Below are positions 13,838-23,241 of a stretch of 64,000 nucleotides of DNA, one piece after another. This DNA comes from G963662655 sp963665015 (lineage in GTDB: Bacteria; Cloacimonadota; Cloacimonadia; Cloacimonadales; JAIOQZ01), in assembly GCA_963665015.2 (NCBI GenBank), contig CAXXSY010000004.1, positions 2,232,001 through 2,296,000 of the forward strand, given 5' to 3'. A program made the translations under genes and the position numbers. The notes beneath the pieces were generated by a model that was given only the letters and a program-made list of their open reading frames with translations, made no database searches and was not told where the DNA came from. The stretch's first letter is position 1, and each line of letters begins with the position of its first letter.

Positions 13838-16800
13838 ATGCTATATCAAAAGCTGAAACCGTACTTCGAGAAGTCCGAATTCTTCCAGGAAATCGAGAAG
13901 CGCTTTACTGCGGGAACGTCCGGCGAGCTCTACTTCAACATGAACCACTCCGCCAAGGCCGCCATCACCGCGCATATCCTCATGAGCACGGGCAAGAACG
14001 TCCTCTTCGTCTGCGCCGACGACAAGATGGCGGAGGACTATCTGGACGACTTCCAGCTCCTCGTCGGACAGGACAACGCATGCTTCCTGCCCGATTTCGA
14101 GGTTCTCCCCTACGAGGAACGCTCTCCCCACTACACCATCCGGGCGCAGCGCATCGAAACGCTTTCCCGCGCCGTATCCGGCAAACCGCAAATCTTCAGC
14201 CTGCCCATCCGGTCCCTTCTCAGGAAAATCACCTCGCGCAAGATTTTCGAGCAGAACCTGATCCACCTCGAACAGGGCAGCGAATACAAACCGGATCACC
14301 TGATCTCGAAACTGGTCGGGCTGGGCTATAGCAACGAATACCAGGTGTCCCGCGTGGGCGAGATCGCGCGACGCGGCGGCATCATCGACATCTTCAGCCC
14401 GAACCTCCTGCACCCGATTCGCGTCGAGTACTTCGGCGACGAGATCGATTCGATCCGCGAATTCAGCGTTACCTCGCAACGCTCGATCGGCACCGAACTC
14501 AAGGAGATCACCCTCATCCCCTCGCGCGAATTCTCCATCCACGATATCGAGGCGGACGAAAAGCTCTGGGAACGCATCCACGCCGACGGTTTTTACGAGG
14601 GCATCGAACTCGACGTGTCGCTTCTGCTGCCCGAAGTCCAAACCTTCTGCGAGTTCTTCGATCCGAATCAGGTAATCATCCTCTTCGACGAATACCAGTT
14701 CTTCCACACCTACATGGCGGAAATCACCGACGAGACGAACGACCTCTGGGCAAAGGCGCGCCAGAAGCATAAACGACGCATCCTGCCCGACCCGGACAAA
14801 CTCTTTGCGGACGATTCGTTCATCAAAAAACTGATGAAGACGCGTCAGCACGGTTTCATCTCCGCATCCTTCCAGACCTTTGCCGCTGCAAAAGGCAACC
14901 TCGAAGCGCCCATCATCTCGCAGACCAACATGCACTCAGACCTCAACCTTCTCGAACAAAGTTTGCACCAGAAGCTGACCAACGACTACAAGATCATCAT
15001 CCAGTCCGACAACCGCAGCCAGAGCAAACGTATGCGCGACCTCCTGCCCAACTACGAGGAACGTATCGAGTTCGTCATCGGCGTGTTCCACCGGGGATGG
15101 AACCTCCAGGACGCCAAGCTGGCGGTCTTCACCGACCACGAAATCTTCAGCCGCTACAAAAGAAAAAAGCACTTTACCCGATTCTCACGCGAAGAAGCAC
15201 TGGTCGATTACGAATCGATGAAGCCGGGCGATTTCATCGTGCATATCGACTACGGCATCGGCTCCTATCTCGGCTTGAAAAAGGTACGTGTCGAAGGTAA
15301 CGAGATCGAATGCCTGACAATCGCCTACGCCGGTAACGACACCGTCTATGTACCCACCTATCAGCTCGATCTGGTTTCGCGCTACGTTTCCGAAGAGGGA
15401 TTTGTCCCGCAGATCCACAAGCTGGGATCGAAGAAGTGGGAAAGCACGCGTTCAAAGGCGAAGAAGCAGATCGAACTCGTCGTCGAAGACCTCGTCAAAC
15501 TCTACGCCGAACGCCGCCTGCGCAAGGGTATCGCCTTCGATGGCGACAACGAGTGGCAGAAGGAGATGGAGGAAGCCTTCATCTACGAGGACACGCCGGA
15601 TCAGCGGAGCTCGACCGAGGACATCAAGCGGGACATGGAATCCGATGCGCCCATGGAGCGGCTGCTCTGCGGCGACGTGGGATTCGGCAAGACGGAGGTC
15701 GCCATCCGCGCGGCGTTCAAGGCCGTCCTGAGCGGATTCCAGGTCGCAGTGCTGGTTCCGACGACTCTGCTCGCCGAACAGCATTTTCTCGTATTCAAGG
15801 AGCGGCTGGCGCAGTATCCGGTGAACATCGCCATGCTGAGCCGGTTCCGCACACCCGCCAACGTGAAGAAGGACGTCGTGAAGATGAGCGAGGGCAAGAT
15901 CGATATCGCCATCGGTACGCATCGACTGCTCTCGGCGGACATCAAATTCAAACGTCTGGGTCTCCTGATCGTAGATGAGGAGCACCGCTTCGGCGTCAAG
16001 CACAAGGAGAAGCTCAGAAAACTCAAGGCGAACGTCGATACGCTTTACATGTCCGCGACGCCCATCCCGCGCACCATGAACATGGCGCTATCGAAGCTCA
16101 AGGAGATGTCGCTCATCCAGACATCGCCCAAAGCGAGGCTGCCGGTGCGCACCATCATCGTGCCGTTCGACGAGGAAATCATCAAGGACGCCATCAATCG
16201 TGAGGTGGATCGCGGCGGACAGGTCTTCTTCGTCCACAACCGCGTCCAGACCATCGACAGCATGGCGACCGATCTCAAAAAGCTATTGCCGCAGGTGCGG
16301 TTCAAGGTCGCGCACGGCCAGATGCCGGAGAAGCAGCTCGAAGCCGTCATGATCGAATTCGCGCACCATCAGTTCGACGTCCTGATCGCCTCGACCATCA
16401 TCGAATCGGGCATCGACATCCCCAACGCCAACACCATGATCGTCAACCGCGCCGACATGTTCGGTCTGGCGCAGTTGTACCAGATTCGCGGTCGCGTGGG
16501 CAGGAGCAACCGTCGCGCCTACGCCTACCTGATGATCCCGCGTAAACTGTCCGACGACGCCCGTCGCAGGCTCGAGACACTCACCGAGTACGACTACCTC
16601 GGCGCCGGATACCAGATCGCCATGCGCGACCTCGAAATCCGCGGAGCGGGAACCCTGCTCGGGACCAAGCAAAGCGGCGTGATCAACTCCGTCGGCTTCA
16701 ACTACTACAACCGCTTGCTCGAACAAGCGGTCGAGAACATGGAGAAGGAGAATCCCGCGGGACTGTGGGACGACGACCAGCCGCAGGCAGAAACGCGTGT

Positions 16801-17239
16801 CCGGCTCGAAGCGGATTTCTACTTCCCGAACGACTACATAGCCAGCGAGGAGATCCGGCTTCAGGTGTACCGCCGCATGCAAAAATTCGACAAGCCGGAG
16901 GAATTCGACGCGCTGGAAGTCGAATTGAAAGACCGCTTCGGAGAGCTGCCCAAGCCGGCGACCAGAGCACTCAGATTCTACCGATTGCGCCTGATGGCGA
17001 AGCAATGCGGACTCTCCACACTGCACTTCAAACGCGACGATATCATCCTCGAATTCGACCAGAAGAGGCTCCCGGCACGAGACAAGATCGCAAAGGTGGT
17101 CTCGCAGTTCAAGAACCCGGTGCGATTCGACACCACCGGCGGCCTGAAGATATTCTTCACCGTGCAGACCGAGCCCGATTACAGACAGGAACGGCAGACG
17201 GAAATCGCGGAGAAGATTTTACTGCATTTTGCAGGTTGA
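13838..17239 (+). CDS. mfd: Transcription-repair coupling factor
   Basis: A 1133-residue protein, close to the usual length of about 1150. It has an N-terminal UvrB-like region, an RNA polymerase interaction domain near residues 440-520 (GDFIVHIDYGIGSYLGL) and a superfamily 2 translocase with Walker A GDVGFGKTE, DEEHRFG, SATPIPRT and QIRGRVGRS. A C-terminal TRCF domain is also present. It removes stalled RNA polymerase and recruits UvrA to the template strand. The start follows gggggaacc. It stands alone between repeat-bearing gaps. Confidence 0.96.
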   Translation: MLYQKLKPYFEKSEFFQEIEKRFTAGTSGELYFNMNHSAKAAITAHILMSTGKNVLFVCADDKMAEDYLDDFQLLVGQDNACFLPDFEVLPYEERSPHYTIRAQRIETLSRAVSGKPQIFSLPIRSLLRKITSRKIFEQNLIHLEQGSEYKPDHLISKLVGLGYSNEYQVSRVGEIARRGGIIDIFSPNLLHPIRVEYFGDEIDSIREFSVTSQRSIGTELKEITLIPSREFSIHDIEADEKLWERIHADGFYEGIELDVSLLLPEVQTFCEFFDPNQVIILFDEYQFFHTYMAEITDETNDLWAKARQKHKRRILPDPDKLFADDSFIKKLMKTRQHGFISASFQTFAAAKGNLEAPIISQTNMHSDLNLLEQSLHQKLTNDYKIIIQSDNRSQSKRMRDLLPNYEERIEFVIGVFHRGWNLQDAKLAVFTDHEIFSRYKRKKHFTRFSREEALVDYESMKPGDFIVHIDYGIGSYLGLKKVRVEGNEIECLTIAYAGNDTVYVPTYQLDLVSRYVSEEGFVPQIHKLGSKKWESTRSKAKKQIELVVEDLVKLYAERRLRKGIAFDGDNEWQKEMEEAFIYEDTPDQRSSTEDIKRDMESDAPMERLLCGDVGFGKTEVAIRAAFKAVLSGFQVAVLVPTTLLAEQHFLVFKERLAQYPVNIAMLSRFRTPANVKKDVVKMSEGKIDIAIGTHRLLSADIKFKRLGLLIVDEEHRFGVKHKEKLRKLKANVDTLYMSATPIPRTMNMALSKLKEMSLIQTSPKARLPVRTIIVPFDEEIIKDAINREVDRGGQVFFVHNRVQTIDSMATDLKKLLPQVRFKVAHGQMPEKQLEAVMIEFAHHQFDVLIASTIIESGIDIPNANTMIVNRADMFGLAQLYQIRGRVGRSNRRAYAYLMIPRKLSDDARRRLETLTEYDYLGAGYQIAMRDLEIRGAGTLLGTKQSGVINSVGFNYYNRLLEQAVENMEKENPAGLWDDDQPQAETRVRLEADFYFPNDYIASEEIRLQVYRRMQKFDKPEEFDALEVELKDRFGELPKPATRALRFYRLRLMAKQCGLSTLHFKRDDIILEFDQKRLPARDKIAKVVSQFKNPVRFDTTGGLKIFFTVQTEPDYRQERQTEIAEKILLHFAG

Positions 17240-17272
17240 TGGGTACTTGGTGTAAAGAGACCCTCACCCTGA

Positions 17273-17355
17273 CCCTCTCCCACTTCGCGGGCGAGGGAAC
17301 ATCGCGCTTCAGATGGTAATTCCTTTTAGCTCCTTCTCCCGCTTGTGGGAGAAGG
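17273..17355. repeat. Pair of CCCTC/GAGGG and CCTTCTCCC hairpins between convergent genes
   Basis: Two hairpins lie between mfd and the sirtuin gene: ccctctccc / gggcgaggg at 17273-17297, and a perfect 9-bp ccttctccc / gggagaagg with a 6-nt loop at 17332-17355. Neither has a good T-run. They resemble a pyrimidine-rich hairpin repeat seen widely between bacterial genes and could limit read-through in both directions. Confidence 0.45.
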
Positions 17356-17376
17356 CGGGGGATGAGGGCAATGATT

Positions 17377-18117
17377 TCAGAAGTTGGGATTTGTGATAGC
17401 CTTCTCGATCTGTCGCATCATCTCGGACGCGGCACCCTGCAAGAAGATATCGGTAATCGAATCGGTGAAAGCGGATGGCTCGGTGTTGATCTCGATGATC
17501 CATGCGCCGTGCTCTTTGGCGACATAGGGTACCATGCACGCCGGCATCACCTGGCCAGTGGTTCCGATGACCAGCATCAGATCGGTCGCCTGCGCCAGAC
17601 GGAACGATTCCTCGCGCGCCTCATCCGGGATCGGCTCGCCAAAGAACACGAAATCGGGCTTGAGCAGTCCGCCGCAGTTACCGCAACTGGGCGGCAGCAT
17701 CTCCATGTTGACATCGCATGCCTGGAAACGCTCCCGGCACTTCGTGCAGAGGATCATCTGCGAATTTCCGTGGAATTCGACGACGTTCTTTGATCCGGCG
17801 AGTTGGTGCATATTATCGATGTTTTGCGTGATGATGTGATCGAATCCGAGCTTGGGCAGTAGAAGATGCGCGTCGTTGGGCTCAGCGCTTCCGAAGGTGT
17901 CGAAGAAGATTTCCTTGATCCATTCCCAGCTCATTTCGGGATAGGAGTAGAAGTATCCGATATCGAGAAATGACGGATCGTAGCGATTCCAGAGACCGTT
18001 TTTTCCACGAAAGGGCGGGATACCGCTTTCAACCGATATACCCGCTCCAGTAAAGGCGGTCGGGCGCTTCGCGCGCCGGATCAGTCGGGCGGCATCCAGG
18101 ACGTTGTTGTCGGGCAT
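17377..18117 (-). CDS. cobB: NAD-dependent protein deacylase, Sir2 family
   Basis: A 246-residue sirtuin that removes acyl groups from lysines using NAD+. Visible are GAGIS (24-28), the TQNID block (98-102), catalytic His116 in VEFHGN, four zinc cysteines (C124, C127, C145, C148) and the GTTGQV loop. The sequence GKNGLWNRYDP lacks the Tyr/Arg pair expected of strict desuccinylases, so deacetylase activity is more likely. This is a short bacterial form without extensions. It is convergent with mfd. Confidence 0.92.
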   Translation of the reverse strand: MPDNNVLDAARLIRRAKRPTAFTGAGISVESGIPPFRGKNGLWNRYDPSFLDIGYFYSYPEMSWEWIKEIFFDTFGSAEPNDAHLLLPKLGFDHIITQNIDNMHQLAGSKNVVEFHGNSQMILCTKCRERFQACDVNMEMLPPSCGNCGGLLKPDFVFFGEPIPDEAREESFRLAQATDLMLVIGTTGQVMPACMVPYVAKEHGAWIIEINTEPSAFTDSITDIFLQGAASEMMRQIEKAITNPNF

Positions 18118-18217
18118 TGTCGCTCCAGTTACATCTTTTTGTTTACAAAAAAAATCAGCCCGTCAGAATTGTTAAGCTTTTATTCCACAAAAACCCAACG
18201 GGTTGAAAGCCGAGACA

Positions 18218-19339
18218 ATGATGAAAATTTGGATTCTTATAATTTCGCTGCTGATAGCCGCATCGATGCTGAGCGCAAACGCCGATATTACTGTTGAATA
18301 CAAGGACGGACCCGCGCCGGAGACGATCACGATTACGAAACTGGACGGTCTGCCCTATTTCAATGTTTACGAGCTGAACAAGGCCTTCAACGCAAGGATT
18401 CGTGAGGACGAAACCGATCAGCGTCTTCGCGTCGAACTGTACGGCACGCAGCTCGTGTTCCTGATCAATTCGGGGTGGCTTCAGATCAACGACAATTTTT
18501 ACCGGATGCTCTATCCCATGAAGCGCGTCGATTTGCGCTATTACCTTCCTGTGGCGTTTATCGAGAGGCAGCTTCCCGTCGTTCTTGCCGATCATATCGC
18601 TTATGACGACTCGAAAAAAACGATCCGCTGCGATGTGCCGATCGACCACGCCATCAAGCGGATCATCCTCGATCCCGGGCACGGCGGCGTCGATCCGGGC
18701 GCGGTCGGCAAGAACCACCACGAGAAGGATATCGTACTCAGCGTCGCGGGGAAACTGAAGAAGCGGCTCGAATACGAATTGGGCATCGAAGTCCTGATGA
18801 CGCGCGACAAGGACGAATTCATCTCGCTGCGCAACCGGTCGCGATTCGCGAACGAGAGCCAGGGCGACCTTTTCATCTCGCTGCACTGCAACGCCTCACC
18901 CAACAAAAAGAGCAAGGGCGTCGAAGTCTATTTCCTCTCCCCCGCCAAGACCAACGACGCGCGCGCCGTGGAAGCACTGGAAAACTCGGTGGTGCAGAAG
19001 TACGAAGGCGGCGAGGAGGCGGTCAAGCGCTACGACGACCTCTCGTTCATCCTGATGGACATGGCGCAGACCGAGCAGTTGCAGGAGAGCTGCGACCTCG
19101 CGTGGAAACTTCAGGCGAATCTGGTGTCCGCATCGGGAAGCAAAGACCGCGGCGTAAAGCAGGCGGGATTCTACGTGCTGCGAGTGTCTTTCATGCCGGC
19201 GGTACTGGTCGAGATGGGATTCATCAGCAACCGTGACGAAGAAAAGAACCTCGCCAATTCCGCCTATCAGGACAAGCTGGTCGCGGCGCTGTTCGAGGGC
19301 ATCAAGGATTTTAAATTCAAGTACGATCGCGTGCGTTAA
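18218..19339 (+). CDS. N-acetylmuramoyl-L-alanine amidase (Amidase_3)
   Basis: A 373-residue exported protein with signal peptide MMKIWILIISLLIAASMLSANA and an N-terminal beta domain that may be a Cu-amine-oxidase-N/AMIN-type peptidoglycan-binding region. The zinc amidase domain starts at about residue 148. The zinc ligands of the family are visible (ILDPGHGG, the Glu of HEKD, and His of ISLHCNAS) together with catalytic Glu in VLVEMGFISN. It cleaves the lactyl-peptide bond of peptidoglycan, usually at the septum. I used the ATG at 18218. An upstream TTG at 18203 is less likely. Confidence 0.88.
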   Translation: MMKIWILIISLLIAASMLSANADITVEYKDGPAPETITITKLDGLPYFNVYELNKAFNARIREDETDQRLRVELYGTQLVFLINSGWLQINDNFYRMLYPMKRVDLRYYLPVAFIERQLPVVLADHIAYDDSKKTIRCDVPIDHAIKRIILDPGHGGVDPGAVGKNHHEKDIVLSVAGKLKKRLEYELGIEVLMTRDKDEFISLRNRSRFANESQGDLFISLHCNASPNKKSKGVEVYFLSPAKTNDARAVEALENSVVQKYEGGEEAVKRYDDLSFILMDMAQTEQLQESCDLAWKLQANLVSASGSKDRGVKQAGFYVLRVSFMPAVLVEMGFISNRDEEKNLANSAYQDKLVAALFEGIKDFKFKYDRVR

Positions 19340-19354
19340 CCTTCCGGAGCGTTT

Positions 19355-21361
19355 ATGAAGAAAGTATGGCTATGCGTTTTCCTGATTCTCAGCGGCATTT
19401 CAATGACGGCAATGGATCACCTGAACGAGATGAACCTGATCCTCTTCGACACCTCGAAAAGTATGTCGGGATTCGGAGACGGCAACGGGATCGATATCTT
19501 CGAGAAGGAGAAGGAAGCGGCGATCTTCCTGGTGGAGCATGTTCCCGACAACAGCTACCTGATGATCATGCCGTTCCATGAAGATATCGAGAAGAACCTG
19601 TTCAAGGCGCGCATCCAGGGCGATTCCGATCGTATTCACGCCGCGGACTTTATACACTACCTCACCACGAAGGGCACGAAGACCTCGCTGACGAAATCGG
19701 TGCAATCCGCCATCGAGGCGGGAGACCTCGCGATCACCATCGAGCGGTTCATCCCCCAGTACGGAAACCTCTACATCTTCTCCGACGGTAAGGGCAACGG
19801 AGCGCTCGACCGCAATATCGACAACCTCATCGAGGCGATCACTGTCGATGACCCCCTCATGCCAACGATGAACACCCAGATTATCGCCATCGGCAACGTG
19901 TTCTCACCGGACGAATTACAGAAACTCGCCGATGCCAACGCGCATGTTATCTCGTTCGACCGCGAGCAATTCCAGAAAATCAATATCTACGTGACCAGCC
20001 TAGGATCGTGGTCCATGGGCACGGTGATCTACCAGATGATGAAGCTCGAGACCAACCGCCAGATGATCGGCACGGAGATCGATCTCGGCATCGTGGTGCG
20101 GGAATTCGAGGAGATTGTCCTCCCGATGGTACTTGAGAAATCGGTTGAGATCAATACACGCAATCTATTGTCCAACAAGAATTTTGAAATCCTTTCCCGC
20201 CCGGACTCGATCTCGGTCTATCGATCCATCCGAAGACGCTTCGCCATCATCGACAGCCTCTACGGCGTCGAGGTATCCGCCATGCTCGACACGGTGAGCG
20301 CATCGAGATTGCTGAATTGCTTCACCGCGTTGGACACCCTGATCCAGAGGGATCTCGAGCTGCAACTGAAGCCGCTGAGAAACCTCGCCAATTACCACGA
20401 CGTCGGACTCGATACACTTTTCTGTTCCCCGAAACGGATTCGTATCACCAGCGAAACCGTGACCGACACCATCGCCTTCGACGTCGCCGAGTATCGCACG
20501 ATGATCGACAGCCTGTACGGCGTGGATTTGCAAAAGCTGGGGCTTCACGAGCTGCATACATCGCTTAATTTTTCGGTCGATGTTCGCAGGGTCGAGGGGG
20601 ACGGCGCGTCGCTGTTCCCGGGCGACGAAGTCCTCTACACCACACAGATTTCGAAAAACACGTTCCTGCCGATGAAAGAGCTCGTTGGCAAGAAGAAAAG
20701 CACGTTCAGGTTCTCACTCGATATCGGGTTCAAGACGTATGCGATGTACATCGGGGTCCTGTTCATGGCGGCGATTGTTGTCACGATGGTTTACCTGTGG
20801 TCGCGGTCGGCACACGTGAGGACGACCAGAGACTACCGCTATGTCAGTGTCCAGCAGTACCTTAAGGGCAATCCCGAGACCATCGACCTGCGGAATGTCC
20901 TCGACGACGTGCTGCACCGTGAAAAGCACCTGTTGCACAACGTTCGCGTGCAGAAACAGTACAAGCTCAGCAAAGTGCCGCAGATCAACGCGATCCGGGA
21001 AGCTGTCGCGTACATCCTGGGCGAGATCGTCCTGAACGCGCTGGACGGACTGTCCGCGTCGGACAATGGGCGGCTGTCGATCAAGATCGGCGAAGACATG
21101 AAATCGGTCAAAGTGCTGGTACAGGACAACGGCATCGGCGTGCCCAAGGACATGCGCGTAAACGTGTTTCGCAAAAAATTCTCGACGAAAGGACGCGAGG
21201 GCGCAGGGCTGATCAAGTGCCACAAACTGTTGAAGGCCCTGAACGGCGAGATTGTTTACAAGCCCATCACCCGACTGGAGACCGATGCCGCGACGCGCAG
21301 CCACAAGGTCATCGACGACGGCACGATCATCACGATCACGTTCCCCCGTAACGGCGGTTGA
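19355..21361 (+). CDS. Secreted vWA domain joined through a TM helix to a cytoplasmic HATPase_c domain
   Basis: A 668-residue protein with a signal peptide and a von Willebrand A-like domain starting near residue 25, whose DTSKSMSG matches the DxSxS metal site. A long helical region contains two similar IDSLYGV segments. A TM helix lies near 461-481, and a GHKL ATPase domain follows at about 545-665, with the N box at GEIVLNALDG, the G1 box VQDNGIGV and a GREGAGLIKCHKLLKALNGE G2-like box. No dimerisation/phospho-acceptor histidine helix is visible, so it is not a standard histidine kinase. It is 15 nt after the amidase gene and probably shares its transcript. A role in sensing envelope state is inference. 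Confidence 0.78.
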   Translation: MKKVWLCVFLILSGISMTAMDHLNEMNLILFDTSKSMSGFGDGNGIDIFEKEKEAAIFLVEHVPDNSYLMIMPFHEDIEKNLFKARIQGDSDRIHAADFIHYLTTKGTKTSLTKSVQSAIEAGDLAITIERFIPQYGNLYIFSDGKGNGALDRNIDNLIEAITVDDPLMPTMNTQIIAIGNVFSPDELQKLADANAHVISFDREQFQKINIYVTSLGSWSMGTVIYQMMKLETNRQMIGTEIDLGIVVREFEEIVLPMVLEKSVEINTRNLLSNKNFEILSRPDSISVYRSIRRRFAIIDSLYGVEVSAMLDTVSASRLLNCFTALDTLIQRDLELQLKPLRNLANYHDVGLDTLFCSPKRIRITSETVTDTIAFDVAEYRTMIDSLYGVDLQKLGLHELHTSLNFSVDVRRVEGDGASLFPGDEVLYTTQISKNTFLPMKELVGKKKSTFRFSLDIGFKTYAMYIGVLFMAAIVVTMVYLWSRSAHVRTTRDYRYVSVQQYLKGNPETIDLRNVLDDVLHREKHLLHNVRVQKQYKLSKVPQINAIREAVAYILGEIVLNALDGLSASDNGRLSIKIGEDMKSVKVLVQDNGIGVPKDMRVNVFRKKFSTKGREGAGLIKCHKLLKALNGEIVYKPITRLETDAATRSHKVIDDGTIITITFPRNGG

Positions 21362-21382
21362 TCAAGTTTTCTCACGTCGTAA

Positions 21383-21410
21383 TTGACAGATTTTTGTGCC
21401 GTTATAAAAT
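21383..21410 (+). promoter_or_regulatory. Promoter of the ribH operon
   Basis: TTGACA at 21383-21388 is followed after 16 nt by TAAAAT at 21405-21410. The start codon of ribH is 37 nt downstream, with tcaggag as ribosome binding site. Confidence 0.6.
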
Positions 21411-21447
21411 GGAATATTATCTATGAATTATCAGTCAGGAGTAAATT

Positions 21448-21915
21448 ATGAGCGTCTTTGAAGGCAATCTGAAAGCCGACGGCATGCGGGTCGCAATCGT
21501 CGTCAGCCGGTTTAACGAACTGATCAATAAAAAACTTCTCGACGGCGCGCTGGATTGCCTGAAGCGGCACGGCGCATCCGAGAAGAATGTCGATATCGTA
21601 TGGGTACCCGGATCGTTCGAGATTCCGCTCACGGCGCAGAAACTGACAGAGCGCACAGCGAAGTACGACGTCATCGTCTGCCTGGGCGCCGTGATCCGTG
21701 GCTCTACCCCGCATTTCGACTACGTCAGCGCGGAAGTCAGCAAGGGTATCGCGCACGTCGGACTCAAGACGGGCGTTCCCGTCATCTTCGGCGTCCTGAC
21801 CACCGACACCATCGAGCAGGCCATCGAACGCGCCGGAACCAAAATCGGCAACAAGGGCTGGGATGCCGCGCTTTCGGCAATCGAAGTCGTAAACCTCTAC
21901 AGGGGAATCGTTTAA
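21448..21915 (+). CDS. ribH: 6,7-dimethyl-8-ribityllumazine synthase
   Basis: A 155-residue subunit of the penultimate riboflavin enzyme, which joins 5-amino-6-ribitylaminouracil and 3,4-dihydroxybutanone 4-phosphate. Motifs are VSRFNELI, WVPGSFEIPL, CLGAVIRGSTPHFDYV and FGVLTTDT. Length is typical. Its stop codon overlaps the nusB start (TAATG), the common ribH-nusB arrangement. No FMN riboswitch is visible upstream and no other rib genes are nearby. Confidence 0.96.
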   Translation: MSVFEGNLKADGMRVAIVVSRFNELINKKLLDGALDCLKRHGASEKNVDIVWVPGSFEIPLTAQKLTERTAKYDVIVCLGAVIRGSTPHFDYVSAEVSKGIAHVGLKTGVPVIFGVLTTDTIEQAIERAGTKIGNKGWDAALSAIEVVNLYRGIV

Positions 21916-22367
21916 TGGGCATGAGGCGTAAGGGGCGGGAACTCGCGGTTCAGACGGTCTATTCGCTCGATTTTTCCGAGTCGGACGAATTCCTCGGAAT
22001 GCTCGAATGGATCGGCAAGTACGGTGAATACCTCGAGTATATCGCCGAGGACAGCAGCGTCACCCAGACGAGCACGATCTACCAGTTTGCGGACACCCTG
22101 ATCCAGACCGTGCTTCGCAACATCGACGAGGTAGATCAGTCGATCCGGGACAAGGCAACCAACTGGTCGTTCGACCGCATTGCGGCGATGGACAAGAATA
22201 TCATGCGGATCGCCGTCGCGGAGCTGCTCTACACCGAAACGCCGGCGCCGATCATCATCAACGAAGCCATCGAAATCGCGAAGAAATTCAGCTCCGAGAA
22301 CTCGGGCAAATTCATTAACGGTATCCTCAACACCATAGCGAAGGAACATGAAAAAACTGACGTGTAG
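21915..22367 (+). CDS. nusB: Transcription antitermination factor NusB
   Basis: A 150-residue all-helical RNA-binding factor that, with NusE, binds boxA in rRNA leaders. The basic start (MRRKGRELAVQTVYSLDF) and the C-terminal block (MRIAVAELLY ... INEAIEIAKKFSSENSGKFINGILN) are diagnostic. The first ATG at 21915 overlaps the ribH stop. An ATG two codons later is equally possible. It overlaps the next gene by 20 nt. Confidence 0.95.
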   Translation: MGMRRKGRELAVQTVYSLDFSESDEFLGMLEWIGKYGEYLEYIAEDSSVTQTSTIYQFADTLIQTVLRNIDEVDQSIRDKATNWSFDRIAAMDKNIMRIAVAELLYTETPAPIIINEAIEIAKKFSSENSGKFINGILNTIAKEHEKTDV

Positions 22368-23241
22368 TGTCGGCGTTATCGTCTATAACGAAGCCGACAA
22401 CATCGAGAAGCTGCTGAGAAGCCTGTGCAAACAGGTGACGAAGGTCGCCGAGATCATCGAGATCATCGTCGTCTCCAGCGCCTGCACCGATGGCACCGAC
22501 GACATCGTGCGTGCCTTCGACGATCCGCGCGTGCAGCTCATCGCCGAACCGAAGCGTCGCGGCAAATCGGCCGCGATCAACAACTTCCTCAAGCGTGCCA
22601 CAGGCGAAATCCTGGTCATCGAAAGCGGGGACACCCTCCCGGCCAAATCGACGGTCGAGAAGATGGCTCGCGCCTTTCTCGATCCGAAGATCGGCATGGT
22701 GGGCGGAAGACCCGTACCGGAGAACCCGCTCAGCACTTTCGTGGGCTACAGCGTGAATCTGCTGTGGAAGCTGCATCACCGCATGGCGATGGTCTCACCC
22801 AAGCTGGGCGAGATGATCGCGTTTCGTAACTTCGTGAAGGAAATCCCGGAACGCAGCGCGGTGGATGAGGCCAGCATCGAGGCGATCGTTCTGGCCAAAG
22901 GTTTTAGGCTGAAATACATCCCCGATGCCATCATCCACAACAAGGGCCCCGAAACGCTGTCCGATTTCATCAAGCAGCGCCGGCGTATCGCCACCGGGCA
23001 CCTGTGGCTGAAGAAGACACAGAACTACTCCGTGGTGTCCCAGAATTCAGGGCTGCTGGTCTCCCTGGCTTTTCGAGAACTCTGCGACCATCCCCACCGC
23101 GTCTTTCACCTCTCCGGCACGATCCTGCTGGAAGTCTATTGCCGTGCGCTGGGATGGCTCGATTTCGTCGTGCTGAAGAAAAATCCCTTCACCTGGGACA
23201 TCGCCAAATCGACCAAGAAGCTTGAACAACGGGTGGATTGA
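22348..23241 (+). CDS. Glycosyltransferase family 2
   Basis: A 297-residue GT-A enzyme. The N-terminal VIVYNEADNIEKLLRSL and the VVSSACTDGTDD nucleotide-binding region are typical, though the metal-binding DXD is replaced by ESGDT. An RRIATGHLWL stretch near the C-terminus resembles the QxxRW acceptor region. No clear TM helices are seen. It starts inside the end of nusB after aaggaac and ends in TGATG with the radical SAM gene, so these genes are translationally coupled. It probably acts on a lipid-linked or surface glycan, and the acceptor is unknown. Confidence 0.85.
   Translation: MKKLTCSVGVIVYNEADNIEKLLRSLCKQVTKVAEIIEIIVVSSACTDGTDDIVRAFDDPRVQLIAEPKRRGKSAAINNFLKRATGEILVIESGDTLPAKSTVEKMARAFLDPKIGMVGGRPVPENPLSTFVGYSVNLLWKLHHRMAMVSPKLGEMIAFRNFVKEIPERSAVDEASIEAIVLAKGFRLKYIPDAIIHNKGPETLSDFIKQRRRIATGHLWLKKTQNYSVVSQNSGLLVSLAFRELCDHPHRVFHLSGTILLEVYCRALGWLDFVVLKKNPFTWDIAKSTKKLEQRVD

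Noticed and set aside
13838..17239. Frameshift or split in mfd
   Set aside because: The frame is continuous with all domains, and length is normal.
21555..21914. Longer start for NusB
   Set aside because: The extension lies out of frame inside ribH. NusB begins at the conserved MRRKGRELA region.
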